From: an uncultured Olsenella sp.
Lineage (GTDB): Bacteria; Actinomycetota; Coriobacteriia; Coriobacteriales; Atopobiaceae
Direction of reading: 5' to 3'
DNA length: 58,019 bases
Assembly (NCBI GenBank): GCA_900314535.1
Contig: OMVT01000011.1
Location: forward strand, 1 to 58,019
The notes beneath the pieces were generated by a model that was given only the letters and a program-made list of their open reading frames with translations, had not been told where the DNA came from and did not search any database. The position numbers and the translations under genes are program-made. Below are positions 1-8,517 of the stretch, one piece after another; position 1 is the first letter of the stretch; the number at the start of each line of letters is the position of its first letter.

Positions 1-43
1 CTGCCGCGGCCGTGCACACGGCCTGCTCTGCTATGCTGTCCAT
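1..43 (-). CDS. Possible gene start running off the left edge
   Basis: On the minus strand an ATG at 43 is preceded by a good ribosome binding site (AAAGGACGAAGG about 5 bases upstream) and stays open to the window edge, giving MDSIAEQAVCTAAA. It follows the terminator of the upstream minus-strand phosphodiesterase, as expected for an independent next gene. Only 14 residues are visible, so no family can be named. The same frame is open back to about position 136, so a longer N terminus with a TTG start is possible but has no ribosome binding site. Confidence 0.3.
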   Translation of the reverse strand, partial: MDSIAEQAVCTAAA

Positions 44-201
44 TGGGCCTTCGTCCTTTCCACGAACCTGTAATGTCGCGATTCCAGATTCTAGGACGGA
101 GGCCTCCTTCTTTCCCGCAGGAGTGCCTTCAGGCAATCAGGTGCTTACACCAACTTCTACGACACGATCGAGATGCGTGGCTTATTTGTCTTGCAGGGTT
201 G

Positions 202-215
202 ACTTACGCGTAAGT
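202..215. promoter_or_regulatory. 14-bp perfect palindrome, possible operator
   Basis: ACTTACGCGTAAGT is a perfect palindrome about 160 bases upstream of the possible minus-strand gene start at 43 and downstream of the terminator at 252-289. Its size and symmetry fit a dimeric repressor site, but no promoter elements are clear around it. The rest of 44-251 shows no convincing gene. Confidence 0.3.
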
Positions 216-251
216 TGATTCCCTCGGAAGACAAAGCTCCATCCTGAAATG

Positions 252-289
252 GCACGGGCCGGAAGCAGGTACTGGCTTCCGGCCCGTGC
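252..289 (-). terminator. Terminator of the phosphodiesterase gene
   Basis: A perfect 15-bp stem (GCACGGGCCGGAAGC at 252-266 with its complement at 275-289) and an 8-base loop lies 40 bases past the stop of the minus-strand gene ending at 329. On the minus strand it is followed by a weak T-rich stretch (CATTTC). Confidence 0.75.
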
Positions 290-328
290 TGGCCTAACGG
301 CTACATATATGTATTGGTGGGCAGTAGA

Positions 329-904
329 CTATTCCACCTCAAGCAAGCAGTGCCTGAACACGCCGCTCTCGTAGATTCCGTAGCTATGAGTTCCATCCTT
401 GGGGATGCCGACAGAACCTGGATTGAAGCAGAGGATGTCGGGGTTGCCTGGTGCTGGCTCCATGACCTTCTTGTGCGTGTGCCCATAGACCAGAACAGAG
501 CCCTTGGGAAGCTCTGGCAGATGATCCACTGAGTTATGGATGCCAGGACCCCAGACATGACCGTGGGTGAAGAAGAGCTCCTGTCCCTTGCTATGAGTGA
601 TGGGGTTCTCTGCTTCTGGGTCCCAGAGCACGTTGTAGTCTGCCATGCAAGGGAACTCAAGGACCATCTGGTCTACCTCTGCCTCGCAGTTGCCTCTGAC
701 AGCAATGACCTGATCCTTTATCCCATTCAGCATCGCTATGACCTCTTTCGGCGCATAGTCCTCGGGCAGGTCATTCCTCGGTCCGTGATAGAGGAGGTCT
801 CCAAGCAAGATGACCCTGTCTGGGTTCTCTTTCTCTATCTCGTCCATGAGGGAGCGGCACCACTTGGCAGCACCGTGGATATCGGAAGCGATCAGAAGCT
901 TCAT
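329..904 (-). CDS. MJ0936/YfcE-family metallophosphodiesterase
   Basis: A 191-residue calcineurin-like phosphoesterase of the YfcE/MJ0936 family, which hydrolyses phosphodiesters with two bound metal ions. Visible metal motifs are SDIHG at the N terminus, LGDLLYHGPRND, VRGNCE, FTHGHVWG and YGHTHK, in the family order. The start at 904 was chosen because MKLLIASDIHG is the usual family N terminus and an AGAGGAG ribosome binding site precedes it; an upstream ATG at 1009 would add 35 residues unlike the family. It stands alone, divergent from dnaK, with its own terminator. The physiological substrate cannot be told from sequence; YfcE relatives show broad phosphodiesterase activity in vitro. Confidence 0.85.
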   Translation of the reverse strand: MKLLIASDIHGAAKWCRSLMDEIEKENPDRVILLGDLLYHGPRNDLPEDYAPKEVIAMLNGIKDQVIAVRGNCEAEVDQMVLEFPCMADYNVLWDPEAENPITHSKGQELFFTHGHVWGPGIHNSVDHLPELPKGSVLVYGHTHKKVMEPAPGNPDILCFNPGSVGIPKDGTHSYGIYESGVFRHCLLEVE

Positions 905-1051
905 GGCTTCTCCTCTGCACTCGTTCCTGTTCTTGCTGCATCTGATTGTACGGCTAGGCCCTCTGTCTTTTCCCAGCATGATGGGCACATTGTCCCTATG
1001 AGAAAGCATGCGTGAGCACAGATAAGAAGTCTTTCAGTGTCAGCTAGAAAA

Positions 1052-1076
1052 AATCTAATGTTTTGAGACTTAGATT
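1052..1076 (+). promoter_or_regulatory. HspR-type operator upstream of dnaK
   Basis: The inverted repeat AATCTAATG-N7-ACTTAGATT sits 107 bases upstream of the dnaK start. The same element occurs before clpB (5538-5562) and hsp20 (15516-15539). The HspR box of other actinobacteria is CTTGAGT-N7-ACTCAAG; arm length and spacing agree here but the arm sequence has drifted. A TATAAG at 1080-1085, just downstream, is a possible -10 element, so a bound repressor would block initiation. Confidence 0.7.
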
Positions 1077-1182
1077 ATGTATAAGAATCGGATTGATGGG
1101 ATATCATAGAGACTGTAAAGCAAAAGGAATGCGGCACAACGTGCAGAGGGCACGCAATCCGCAGCGAAGGAAGGACTAGACC

Positions 1183-3099
1183 ATGGGAAAGATTCTGGGA
1201 ATCGACCTTGGTACAACCAACTCGGCTATGGCCGTTCTTGAGGGCGGCGAGCCGACCATTATCGTTAACGCTGAGGGCGATCGTACAACGCCGTCTGTTG
1301 TCGGCTTCCGTTCTGACGGAGACCGCATCGTCGGCAAGGCAGCAAAGAACCAGGCTGTCACCAACCCGAAGAACACCGTCTTCTCCATCAAGCGTTTCAT
1401 GGGCCGTCGCTACGACGAGGTCGGCTCTGAGCTGAAGACTGTTCCGTACACGGTGAAGAGCGGCACCGGCGGACGTGCTGTCGTCGAGATCGACGGCGAG
1501 GACTACACGCCGGAGCAGATCTCCGCAATGATCCTCTCGAAGATGAAGGCAGATGCTGAGAAGTATCTCGGCGAGCCGGTCACCGAGGCTGTCATCACGG
1601 TCCCTGCGTACTTCAATGACGCACAGCGCCAGGCAACGAAGGATGCAGGCAAGATTGCAGGCCTCGATGTCAAGCGTATCGTGAACGAGCCGACGGCAGC
1701 AGCACTTGCCTACGGTCTCGACAAGAAGGGCATCGATCAGAAGGTGCTCGTCTTCGACCTGGGCGGCGGCACGTTCGATGTCTCGCTTCTCGACCTTGCT
1801 GACGGCGTCGTAGAGGTCCTCGCCACGAACGGCGACAACCACCTCGGCGGCGATGACTGGGATCAGCGTATCATCGACTGGTGTGCAGAGAAGTTCGAGA
1901 AGGAGAACGGCATCGACCTGCGCAAGGACCCGATGGCACTGCAGCGCCTGAAGGAGGCCTGCGAGAACGCGAAGAAGGAGCTCTCCTCTGCTCAGCAGGC
2001 ACAGATCAACCTTCCGTTCATCACCGCTGATGCCAATGGCCCGAAGCACCTCGACTACACGCTTACCCGTGCCGAGTTCGAGCGCATCACGCGCGACCTG
2101 CTCGACCGCTGCAAGCAGCCTGTGACCAAGGCTCTCCGCGATGCGAACCTCCAGATTAGCCAGGTCGATGAGGTCATCCTCGTCGGCGGCTCCAGCCGTA
2201 TGCCTGCTGTCCAGGAGCTCGTGAAGCAGATGACCGGCAAGCAGCCGAACATGTCCGTGAACCCGGATGAGGTTGTCGCTGATGGCGCAGCTGTTCAGGG
2301 CGGCGTCCTCACCGGCGATGTCAATGGCATCCTGCTCCTCGATGTCACCCCGCTTTCCCTTGGTGTCGAGACCATGGGCGGCGTGATGACCAAGATGATC
2401 GACCGCAACACGACAATCCCGACCTCCAAGACCGAGATCTACTCCACGGCAGCCGATAACCAGACCTCCGTCGAGATCAATGTCCTCCAGGGCGAGCGCG
2501 AGATGGCACGCGACAACAAGTCGCTCGGCAAGTTCCAGCTCACCGGCATTCCTCTGGCACCGCGTGGCGTCCCCCAGATCGAGGTCACGTTCGATATCGA
2601 TGCCAACGGTATCGTGAAGGTCACGGCAAAGGACAAGGGCACCGGCAAGTCCCAGCAGATCACGATCTCTGGCTCCACGGCTCTCTCTGACGACGAAGTC
2701 GACCGCATGGTCAAGGACGCAGAGTCCCACGCCGAGGAGGACAAGAAGCACAAGGACGAGATCGAGGTCAGGAACCAGACCGACTCTCTTGCCTACTCGA
2801 CGGAGCAGACGCTCAAGGACCTCGGCGACAAGGTGCCTGCTGATATGAAGAAGCAGGTGGAAGACGCTGTGGCAGAGGCCAAGAAGGCACTCGACGGCAC
2901 CGATATCGATGCTATCAAGGCCGCAGGCGAGAAGCTGCAGGACGTGGGCCACAAGCTCGCCGAGATCGTGTACTCCACGACCAATGCCCAGACGGCTGGC
3001 AGCACGGCAGATGCTGGCGCCCAGCAGCAGTCCGGCTCTGCTGACGACGTGGTCGATGCCGACTACGAGGTCGTCGACGACGACAAGAAGTCCGAGTAG
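1183..3099 (+). CDS. dnaK: Chaperone DnaK (Hsp70)
   Basis: Hsp70 chaperone of 638 residues, the usual length. It binds exposed hydrophobic peptide segments in an ATP-dependent cycle driven by DnaJ and GrpE. The N-terminal ATPase domain opens with [13 protein letters not shown] and carries [17 protein letters not shown] and [11 protein letters not shown]. The substrate-binding domain begins near residue 355 ([17 protein letters not shown]), and the acidic C-terminal tail ends in DDDKKSE. The start at 1183 follows GAAGGAAGGA. It is the first gene of the heat-shock cluster and is preceded by an HspR-type operator. Confidence 0.98.
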   Translation: MGKILGIDLGTTNSAMAVLEGGEPTIIVNAEGDRTTPSVVGFRSDGDRIVGKAAKNQAVTNPKNTVFSIKRFMGRRYDEVGSELKTVPYTVKSGTGGRAVVEIDGEDYTPEQISAMILSKMKADAEKYLGEPVTEAVITVPAYFNDAQRQATKDAGKIAGLDVKRIVNEPTAAALAYGLDKKGIDQKVLVFDLGGGTFDVSLLDLADGVVEVLATNGDNHLGGDDWDQRIIDWCAEKFEKENGIDLRKDPMALQRLKEACENAKKELSSAQQAQINLPFITADANGPKHLDYTLTRAEFERITRDLLDRCKQPVTKALRDANLQISQVDEVILVGGSSRMPAVQELVKQMTGKQPNMSVNPDEVVADGAAVQGGVLTGDVNGILLLDVTPLSLGVETMGGVMTKMIDRNTTIPTSKTEIYSTAADNQTSVEINVLQGEREMARDNKSLGKFQLTGIPLAPRGVPQIEVTFDIDANGIVKVTAKDKGTGKSQQITISGSTALSDDEVDRMVKDAESHAEEDKKHKDEIEVRNQTDSLAYSTEQTLKDLGDKVPADMKKQVEDAVAEAKKALDGTDIDAIKAAGEKLQDVGHKLAEIVYSTTNAQTAGSTADAGAQQQSGSADDVVDADYEVVDDDKKSE

Positions 3100-3113
3100 G
3101 TCTGATTTGAATC

Positions 3114-3154
3114 AGGGAAGCGCAGAAGGCTTGGATAGCTTCTGCGCCTTCCCT
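3114..3154 (+). terminator. Hairpin between dnaK and grpE
   Basis: AGGGAAGCGCAGAAG (3114-3128) pairs with CTTCTGCGCCTTCCCT (3139-3154) with one bulged base. No T-tract follows and the grpE ribosome binding site is only a few bases on. It is more likely an RNA-processing or attenuating hairpin that lowers grpE relative to dnaK than a full terminator. Confidence 0.6.
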
Positions 3155-3173
3155 GCCTTGGAAGGAGGGCGAC

Positions 3174-3905
3174 GTGAAGGTGCCCATCGATAGCGATGAG
3201 AAGAAGGCAAGCCCTGAGAAGGGTGCATCCGATGCTGCCCAGAAGACCGACACATCGGGCATGTCAGAGCAGGATATGATCGAGGCTGCCATCAAGGCAG
3301 GCGAGCAGGCGGCGGCAGATGACCTCAAGAAGGATGCCGACAAGCTTGCAGCCGAGCGCGATGAGTATGCCAAGAAGCTTGACGCGGCAGAGGAAGGCCA
3401 GAAGAAGGCCGAGGATGCCGCCAAGGAGGCCCAGGACAAGTATCTGAGGCTCCAGGCAGAGTGGCAGAACTTCCGCAAGAGGACAGAACAGGAGCGCACG
3501 AACGAGCGTGCCCGTGCAAACGAGCGCCTCGTGGAGAAGCTCCTTCCTGTGCTTGACGATATGGAGCGCGCCATCGAGCATGCGAAGAATACGGCAGGCG
3601 AGGATGCGAACCTCGCGCAGTTTGCCGATGGCATCCAGGCGGTGCACACCAAGATGCTCGGGGTGCTCGGCGGCGAGGGAGTCGAGGTCATCGACCCGGC
3701 AGGCGAGCCGTTCGATCCCCTGACGCACCAGGCGGTGGGACGCGAGGAGAATGCCGATGTCTATGAGGACACGGTCTCCCAGGTCTACCAGAAGGGCTAC
3801 CGCATGGGAGGCAAGGTCATCCGTTCCGCAATGGTGACAGTCACCTACGGCGGGAAGAAGCGCCCGCAGGAGAAGAAGGATGGCGCGGCTGACAGCGCAA
3901 AGTAA
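3174..3905 (+). CDS. grpE: Nucleotide exchange factor GrpE
   Basis: GrpE of 243 residues, at the long end for the family because of a charged, low-complexity N-terminal region of about 80 residues. It releases ADP from DnaK. The core shows a long coiled coil (about residues 45-120, rich in K, E, A and D) containing LRLQAEWQNFRKRTEQE, then the beta domain with FDPLTHQAV and VYQKGYRMGGKVIRSAMVTV, the family signature. The start is GTG at 3174 after a strong GGAAGGAGGG. It is the second gene of the dnaK cluster, 74 bases after dnaK. Confidence 0.97.
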   Translation: MKVPIDSDEKKASPEKGASDAAQKTDTSGMSEQDMIEAAIKAGEQAAADDLKKDADKLAAERDEYAKKLDAAEEGQKKAEDAAKEAQDKYLRLQAEWQNFRKRTEQERTNERARANERLVEKLLPVLDDMERAIEHAKNTAGEDANLAQFADGIQAVHTKMLGVLGGEGVEVIDPAGEPFDPLTHQAVGREENADVYEDTVSQVYQKGYRMGGKVIRSAMVTVTYGGKKRPQEKKDGAADSAK

Positions 3906-3922
3906 GAGGCCACACCAGATGC

Positions 3923-3950
3923 GCGCCCGGGCCCTTGGGCTCGGGCGCTT
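3923..3950 (+). terminator. Hairpin between grpE and dnaJ
   Basis: GCGCCCGGGCCC (3923-3934) pairs with GGGCTCGGGCGC (3937-3948), followed by TTGTCT. It is GC-rich enough to stop or slow transcription between grpE and dnaJ, though the T-tract is weak; partial read-through into dnaJ-hspR is likely. Confidence 0.6.
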
Positions 3951-3985
3951 GTCTATGAGAAGAGAAGAAGGGGGCGAGAAGCTTT

Positions 3986-4960
3986 ATGGCTGACAAGAGA
4001 AACTTCTACGACGTGCTGGGCGTAAAGCGTGACGCCACCCAGGACGAGATCAAGAAGGCATTCCGCAAGCTTGCTGTGAAGTACCACCCGGACAACGGTG
4101 GCGACGAGCAGAAGTTCAAGGAGCTCTCGGAAGCCTACGAGACGCTGTCCAATCCGGACAAGCGCCGCGAGTATGACCAGCTCCTGATGTTCGGTGGCAT
4201 CCCAGGTGCAGACTTCGGCGGCTCGGGCGGACGCAACAGGACATATACGTACACCACGAATGGCCAGGGCGTCGACTGGGGCGATATCTTCGACAATATC
4301 CGTTCGGGAGACGGAGCCTTCAATGGCTTCGACTTCTCGACGATCTTTGGCGGCGGTGCAGGGAATACGCGCCGTGAGCCGAGGCCCCAGAAGGGCGGAG
4401 ACCTCACCGCTACAATCGAGGTGCCCTTCGAGGATGCCCTGAAGGGTGCGACACGGAAGGTCTCCTATACGATTCCCTCGACGGGGGAGAAGCAGACCAT
4501 CACGGTCAAGATTCCGGCAGGTGCGGTCGACGGCGGCAAGCTCCGCTACCGCGGACGTGGCGACTATGGCTACGGTGGCGGCGAGCGTGGCGATTTCGTT
4601 ATTACGACTCGCGTGCAGGAGCATCCGCTCTTCAAGCGTGACGGCGCAGACATCCGCATGGAGCTCCCGGTGAGCTTCTATGAGGCGGCACTGGGCTCTG
4701 TCGTCGATGTGCCGACGCCTCAGGGCGAGACCGTGCGTCTCAAGGTCCCGGCAGGATCGCAGGACGGCAAGACATTCCGCTTCCGCGATCTTGGCGCTCC
4801 CGATGTGAAGCACAAGGGACAGAAGGGCGCCCTCTACGTCACGATCAGGATTGCCGTTCCTCGCAAGCTCACACAGAAGGAGCGCGAGGCGCTGCAGGCC
4901 CTGAAGGACGCAGATACCCGCGACTACAGAAAGGATGCGGAGCGCTATGGCTCGCAGTGA
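3986..4960 (+). CDS. dnaJ: DnaJ-like Hsp40 without zinc finger (CbpA type)
   Basis: A 324-residue J-domain co-chaperone that stimulates DnaK ATPase and delivers substrates. The J domain (about residues 6-70) has the HPD motif at 34-36 and is followed by a Gly/Phe-rich linker (about 68-130) and two beta-barrel substrate-binding domains ([18 protein letters not shown] onward). The four CxxCxGxG zinc repeats of classical DnaJ are absent; there is no cysteine in the protein. This is the CbpA/DnaJ2 architecture, here in the position of the main dnaJ of the dnaK cluster. The start at 3986 follows GGGGCGAGAA. It overlaps hspR by 14 bases, so the two are translationally coupled. Confidence 0.93.
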   Translation: MADKRNFYDVLGVKRDATQDEIKKAFRKLAVKYHPDNGGDEQKFKELSEAYETLSNPDKRREYDQLLMFGGIPGADFGGSGGRNRTYTYTTNGQGVDWGDIFDNIRSGDGAFNGFDFSTIFGGGAGNTRREPRPQKGGDLTATIEVPFEDALKGATRKVSYTIPSTGEKQTITVKIPAGAVDGGKLRYRGRGDYGYGGGERGDFVITTRVQEHPLFKRDGADIRMELPVSFYEAALGSVVDVPTPQGETVRLKVPAGSQDGKTFRFRDLGAPDVKHKGQKGALYVTIRIAVPRKLTQKEREALQALKDADTRDYRKDAERYGSQ

Positions 4961-5402
4961 CGACCGTACAGGGAAGAACAAGCCGCTCTACATGATCAGC
5001 GTAGCCGCAGAGCTTACGGGCATGCATCCCCAGACGCTGCGTGTCTATGAGCAGAAGGGGCTCGTGACGCCGGGACGTTCGAGAGGCAATACCCGTCTCT
5101 ACTCCCAGGCAGATATCGAGCGCCTGAACCTCATCGCGAAGCTCACGGACGAAGGCATCAACCTTGCCGGCGTCATCCGCATCCTCGATATGCGCGAGGT
5201 TGCAGACAAGCGCAACAAGGAGATAGATGAGCTCAGGGAACGTGTGCGCGAGCTCGAGGACGAAGTCCATGAGCTCCGCATGCGCGAGAAGATTGTCGCC
5301 CTCACGCCCTACAAGGGACAGACCGCAGAGCAGGTCATGCGCGGCCTCCTCTCTTCAGGGGCAGATGCGGACGACGACGTCGATGAAGATCGGGATGTCT
5401 AG
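4947..5402 (+). CDS. hspR: Heat-shock repressor HspR (MerR family)
   Basis: A 151-residue MerR-type regulator. The winged helix is at the N terminus ([25 protein letters not shown], about residues 11-35), with [15 protein letters not shown] as the wing and second helix, then a coiled coil (about 80-115) for dimerisation and a short acidic tail. HspR represses the dnaK, clpB and related operons in actinobacteria, with DnaK as co-repressor. The start at 4947 is preferred over 4935 because GCGGAGC is well spaced before it. It overlaps the dnaJ end, the standard HspR context. The three inverted repeats at dnaK, clpB and hsp20 are its likely targets. Confidence 0.92.
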   Translation: MARSDDRTGKNKPLYMISVAAELTGMHPQTLRVYEQKGLVTPGRSRGNTRLYSQADIERLNLIAKLTDEGINLAGVIRILDMREVADKRNKEIDELRERVRELEDEVHELRMREKIVALTPYKGQTAEQVMRGLLSSGADADDDVDEDRDV

Positions 5403-5426
5403 GAACAACTGCATACGAGCGTGCTT

Positions 5427-5455
5427 GGAAGGCAGCCTCGCGGCTGCCTTCCTTC
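5427..5455 (+). terminator. Terminator of the dnaK-hspR cluster
   Basis: A perfect 11-bp stem GGAAGGCAGCC / GGCTGCCTTCC with a TCGC loop, followed by TTCGT, 24 bases after the hspR stop. It separates the cluster from clpB, which has its own operator. Confidence 0.85.
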
Positions 5456-5537
5456 GTAGGAGAGAGATCTCCTGACCGTATCTATCGTCACTGATACTCC
5501 CGATAGCCCCCAAAGACTAAGTCATGGAGATACAAAA

Positions 5538-5562
5538 AATCTGATATGAGATGACTTAGATA
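5538..5562 (+). promoter_or_regulatory. HspR-type operator upstream of clpB
   Basis: AATCTGATA-N7-ACTTAGATA lies 95 bases upstream of the clpB start and matches the dnaK and hsp20 elements. A shorter palindromic relative, GACTAAGTC, occurs at 5515-5523 and could be a second half-site. The right arm is followed by TATGTATGAG, similar to TATGTATAAG after the dnaK site, which suggests a shared promoter layout. Confidence 0.65.
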
Positions 5563-5657
5563 TGTATGAGAGAGGGGCAATGCGGGAACACTAGTACCTG
5601 AAAAGGAAAGACGGATTGGAAGAGATGCCTTCCATTCCAAAGAGAGGTGAGTGCTAT

Positions 5658-8336
5658 ATGAACATCAACAAATGGGCTGTGACAGCTCAGGAAGCGCTGC
5701 AGAGCGCTATGGGTGTGGCTGTTGATGCGCAGGCTGGCGCTCTGGAGCCCATCCATCTGCTGAAGGCGCTGCTCGATTCCGGCGAGCGCAACATCACGGC
5801 CATCATCGAGCGTGTCGGCGCAGACCCGAAGAGCATACAGAACCAGACCGACCAGGCAATCGCCCGTGCTCCCAAGGTATCGGGAGACAGCTCTCAGATG
5901 GGCATGAGCAACGACTTCGTGCGCCTCACGAACGACGCAGAGAAGATCGCAGCGAAGATGGACGACCAGTATGTCACATCCGAGCATCTGCTCATTGCGC
6001 TGGCTGACGACAAGTCGGATGCCGGCTCGATCTTGAAGGCTTCGGGCGTCACGGCAAAGCGCATCCAGGAGGCCTATACAGAGCTCAGGGGCGACTCCCG
6101 CGTCACGTCGCAGGATGCAAAGCCTGAGTTCGAGGCGCTCGAGCGCTACGGCAGGAACGTCACCGATCTTGCCCGCCAGGGCAAGCTCGATCCTGTCATA
6201 GGACGAGTGGAGGAGATCCGCCGCACGATCCAGGTGCTCTCGAGGCGTACGAAGAACAACCCGGTGCTGATCGGCGAGCCGGGTGTCGGCAAGACCGCTA
6301 TCGTCGAGGGCCTGGCCCAGCGTATCGTTAACGGCGATGTGCCGTCCACCCTGCGCGACAAGGAGCTCATCGAGCTCGATATGAGCGCGCTTGTGGCAGG
6401 CGCCAAGTACCGTGGCGAGTTCGAGGACAGGCTCAAGAGCGTCCTCAAGGAAGTCGAGAAGTCGAACGGCAAGATCATCCTCTTCATCGATGAGCTGCAC
6501 ACGATTGTGGGTGCCGGTGCCACGGAAGGCTCCATGGATGCAGGCAACATCCTGAAGCCGGCTCTGGCCCGTGGCGTCCTTCACGCAATCGGTGCTACGA
6601 CCTTGGACGAGTACCACAAGTACATCGAGAAGGACCAGGCTCTGGCCCGCAGGTTCCAGCCTGTCATGGTCGGCGAGCCTAGTGTCGAGGATACGATCTC
6701 GATCCTTCGTGGCATCAAGGACAAGTACGAGCAGCACCACCGCGTCCGCATCACGGACTCGGCGCTTGTTGCCGCAGCAGATCTTTCGAACCGCTACATC
6801 TCCGACAGGTTCCTGCCGGACAAGGCCATCGACCTCGTCGATGAGGCGGCATCGAGGCTCCGCATGGAGCTCGATTCGATGCCTGCCGATATCGATGCAG
6901 TCGACCGCCAGCTCACGCAGATGCAGATCGAAGAGCAGGCTCTCATGAAGGAGGAGGACGATGCCTCGAAGGAACGCCTGAAGACGCTCCGCAAGGAGAT
7001 TGCCCAGACCCAGGAGAAGCTTGATGGCATGAAGGCGAACTGGCAGAACGAGAAGTCTGCCATCGACAAGGTGCAGGATCTCAAGAGCCAGATCGAGGAC
7101 GCGAAGACCGAGATGGAGCGCGTCACCCGCGAAGGCAACCTGGCCCGTGCCTCCGAGCTCCGCTATGCCACGATTCCGGCCCTGCAGAAGCAGTACGATG
7201 CAGCCGAGAAGGCCCTCAACGCGAAGCAGGAAGAGGGAGGGCTCCTCAAAGAGGAGGTCACCTCGGAAGAGATCGCAGAGGTCGTCTCGAGCTGGACAGG
7301 CATTCCTGTGTCCAAGATGATGCAGGGCGAGATGGACAAGCTCAGGAACCTCGAGACCGAGCTCCACAAGCGTGTCGTGGGGCAGGACGAGGCCGTGCGC
7401 GCCGTCGCAGCCGCTGTCAGGCGCAGCCGTGCGGGACTCTCGGATCCTGACCGTCCTATCGGCAGCTTCTTCTTCCTCGGCCCTACCGGTGTCGGCAAGA
7501 CGGAGCTTGCAAAGGCTCTGGCTGAGTGCCTCTTCGACGATGAGAAGGCATTGGTCCGTATCGACATGTCCGAGTACATGGAGAAGTTCTCGGTCCAGCG
7601 TCTTATCGGTGCTCCTCCTGGATATGTGGGCTACGACGAAGGTGGCCAGCTCACCGAAGCCGTACGCCGTCATCCCTACTGCGTGATCCTGCTCGACGAG
7701 ATGGAGAAGGCACATCCTGATGTCTTCAACATCCTGCTCCAGGTCCTGGACGATGGCCGCCTCACGGATGGCCAGGGCAGGGTCGTGAGCTTCAAGAACA
7801 CGATCATCATTATGACCTCGAATGTGGGCAGCCAGTACATCGCCGGTGCCAACGCATCGAGCGACCCGGCAGAGGTCCAGCGCCAGGTCAACAATGCCCT
7901 GCGCCAGACGTTCAAGCCCGAGTTCCTGAACCGTATCGACGACGTCGTGGTCTTCCATCCGCTCGGACTCGAAGACATCGAGAAGATCGTCGATATCCAG
8001 CTCAAGGACGTCCGCAAGCGTCTCGAGCGTGACCGCATCGTCCTCGAGCTCACGGACTCCGCAAAGCAGTCCCTGGCACTCGATGGCCTGGATCCGGTCT
8101 TCGGTGCACGTCCGCTGAAGCGTCTCATCCAGCGCCAGGTCGTGGACAATGTCGCCAACCTCATCATCGACGGCAAGCTCCACGAGGGCGATGTCGTGAA
8201 GGTCGATGTGGGGGCAGACGACAGGCTCTATGCAGAGCGTGATGCTGCCGCTTCCGAGGCACGCCAGAAGGAGCATGAGGAGGGAGCCTCCGAAAGCTCC
8301 GAAGACGAGCCGCTCGAGCCTGACGACGTCGAGTAA
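5658..8336 (+). CDS. clpB: Disaggregase ClpB (Hsp100)
   Basis: Hexameric AAA+ unfoldase of 892 residues that rescues aggregated proteins together with DnaK. Domains in order: ClpN repeats (about 5-145), AAA1 with Walker A GEPGVGKT and Walker B ILFIDELH, the ClpB-specific middle coiled coil (about 400-520), and AAA2 with Walker A GPTGVGKT and Walker [17 protein letters not shown]. The C-terminal tail is acidic, ending in EPLEPDDVE. The start at 5658 follows AGAGAGGTGA and gives the family N terminus; an in-frame ATG at 5616 adds 14 unlikely residues. It is a separate transcription unit with its own HspR-type operator and a terminator at 8374. Confidence 0.97.
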   Translation: MNINKWAVTAQEALQSAMGVAVDAQAGALEPIHLLKALLDSGERNITAIIERVGADPKSIQNQTDQAIARAPKVSGDSSQMGMSNDFVRLTNDAEKIAAKMDDQYVTSEHLLIALADDKSDAGSILKASGVTAKRIQEAYTELRGDSRVTSQDAKPEFEALERYGRNVTDLARQGKLDPVIGRVEEIRRTIQVLSRRTKNNPVLIGEPGVGKTAIVEGLAQRIVNGDVPSTLRDKELIELDMSALVAGAKYRGEFEDRLKSVLKEVEKSNGKIILFIDELHTIVGAGATEGSMDAGNILKPALARGVLHAIGATTLDEYHKYIEKDQALARRFQPVMVGEPSVEDTISILRGIKDKYEQHHRVRITDSALVAAADLSNRYISDRFLPDKAIDLVDEAASRLRMELDSMPADIDAVDRQLTQMQIEEQALMKEEDDASKERLKTLRKEIAQTQEKLDGMKANWQNEKSAIDKVQDLKSQIEDAKTEMERVTREGNLARASELRYATIPALQKQYDAAEKALNAKQEEGGLLKEEVTSEEIAEVVSSWTGIPVSKMMQGEMDKLRNLETELHKRVVGQDEAVRAVAAAVRRSRAGLSDPDRPIGSFFFLGPTGVGKTELAKALAECLFDDEKALVRIDMSEYMEKFSVQRLIGAPPGYVGYDEGGQLTEAVRRHPYCVILLDEMEKAHPDVFNILLQVLDDGRLTDGQGRVVSFKNTIIIMTSNVGSQYIAGANASSDPAEVQRQVNNALRQTFKPEFLNRIDDVVVFHPLGLEDIEKIVDIQLKDVRKRLERDRIVLELTDSAKQSLALDGLDPVFGARPLKRLIQRQVVDNVANLIIDGKLHEGDVVKVDVGADDRLYAERDAAASEARQKEHEEGASESSEDEPLEPDDVE

Positions 8337-8373
8337 TTGCGCATGGCAGCTGATAAGCCAGCCGCCTGATATG

Positions 8374-8413
8374 AGAGGCCTCCTGTGCCAGTAATGGTGC
8401 AGGAGGCCTCTTT
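8374..8413 (+). terminator. clpB terminator
   Basis: AGAGGCCTCCTG (8374-8385) pairs perfectly with CAGGAGGCCTCT (8400-8411) across a 14-base loop, followed by TTGCG. It lies 38 bases past the clpB stop. Confidence 0.8.
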
Positions 8414-8517
8414 GCGTATGCGGATATATGCCGGGGAACTGGCGCTGGCGTATCATTTCATTCAGAAATGTTCCGGGCAGACGCATGCCTGCCCATAAGA
8501 TAAGGAGCTTGCCGATT

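Noticed and set aside
1075..2952. A 625-codon open frame on the minus strand opposite dnaK
   Set aside because: It is a codon-bias shadow of dnaK, rich in Leu, Val and Asp, with no known domain; dnaK is certain on the other strand.
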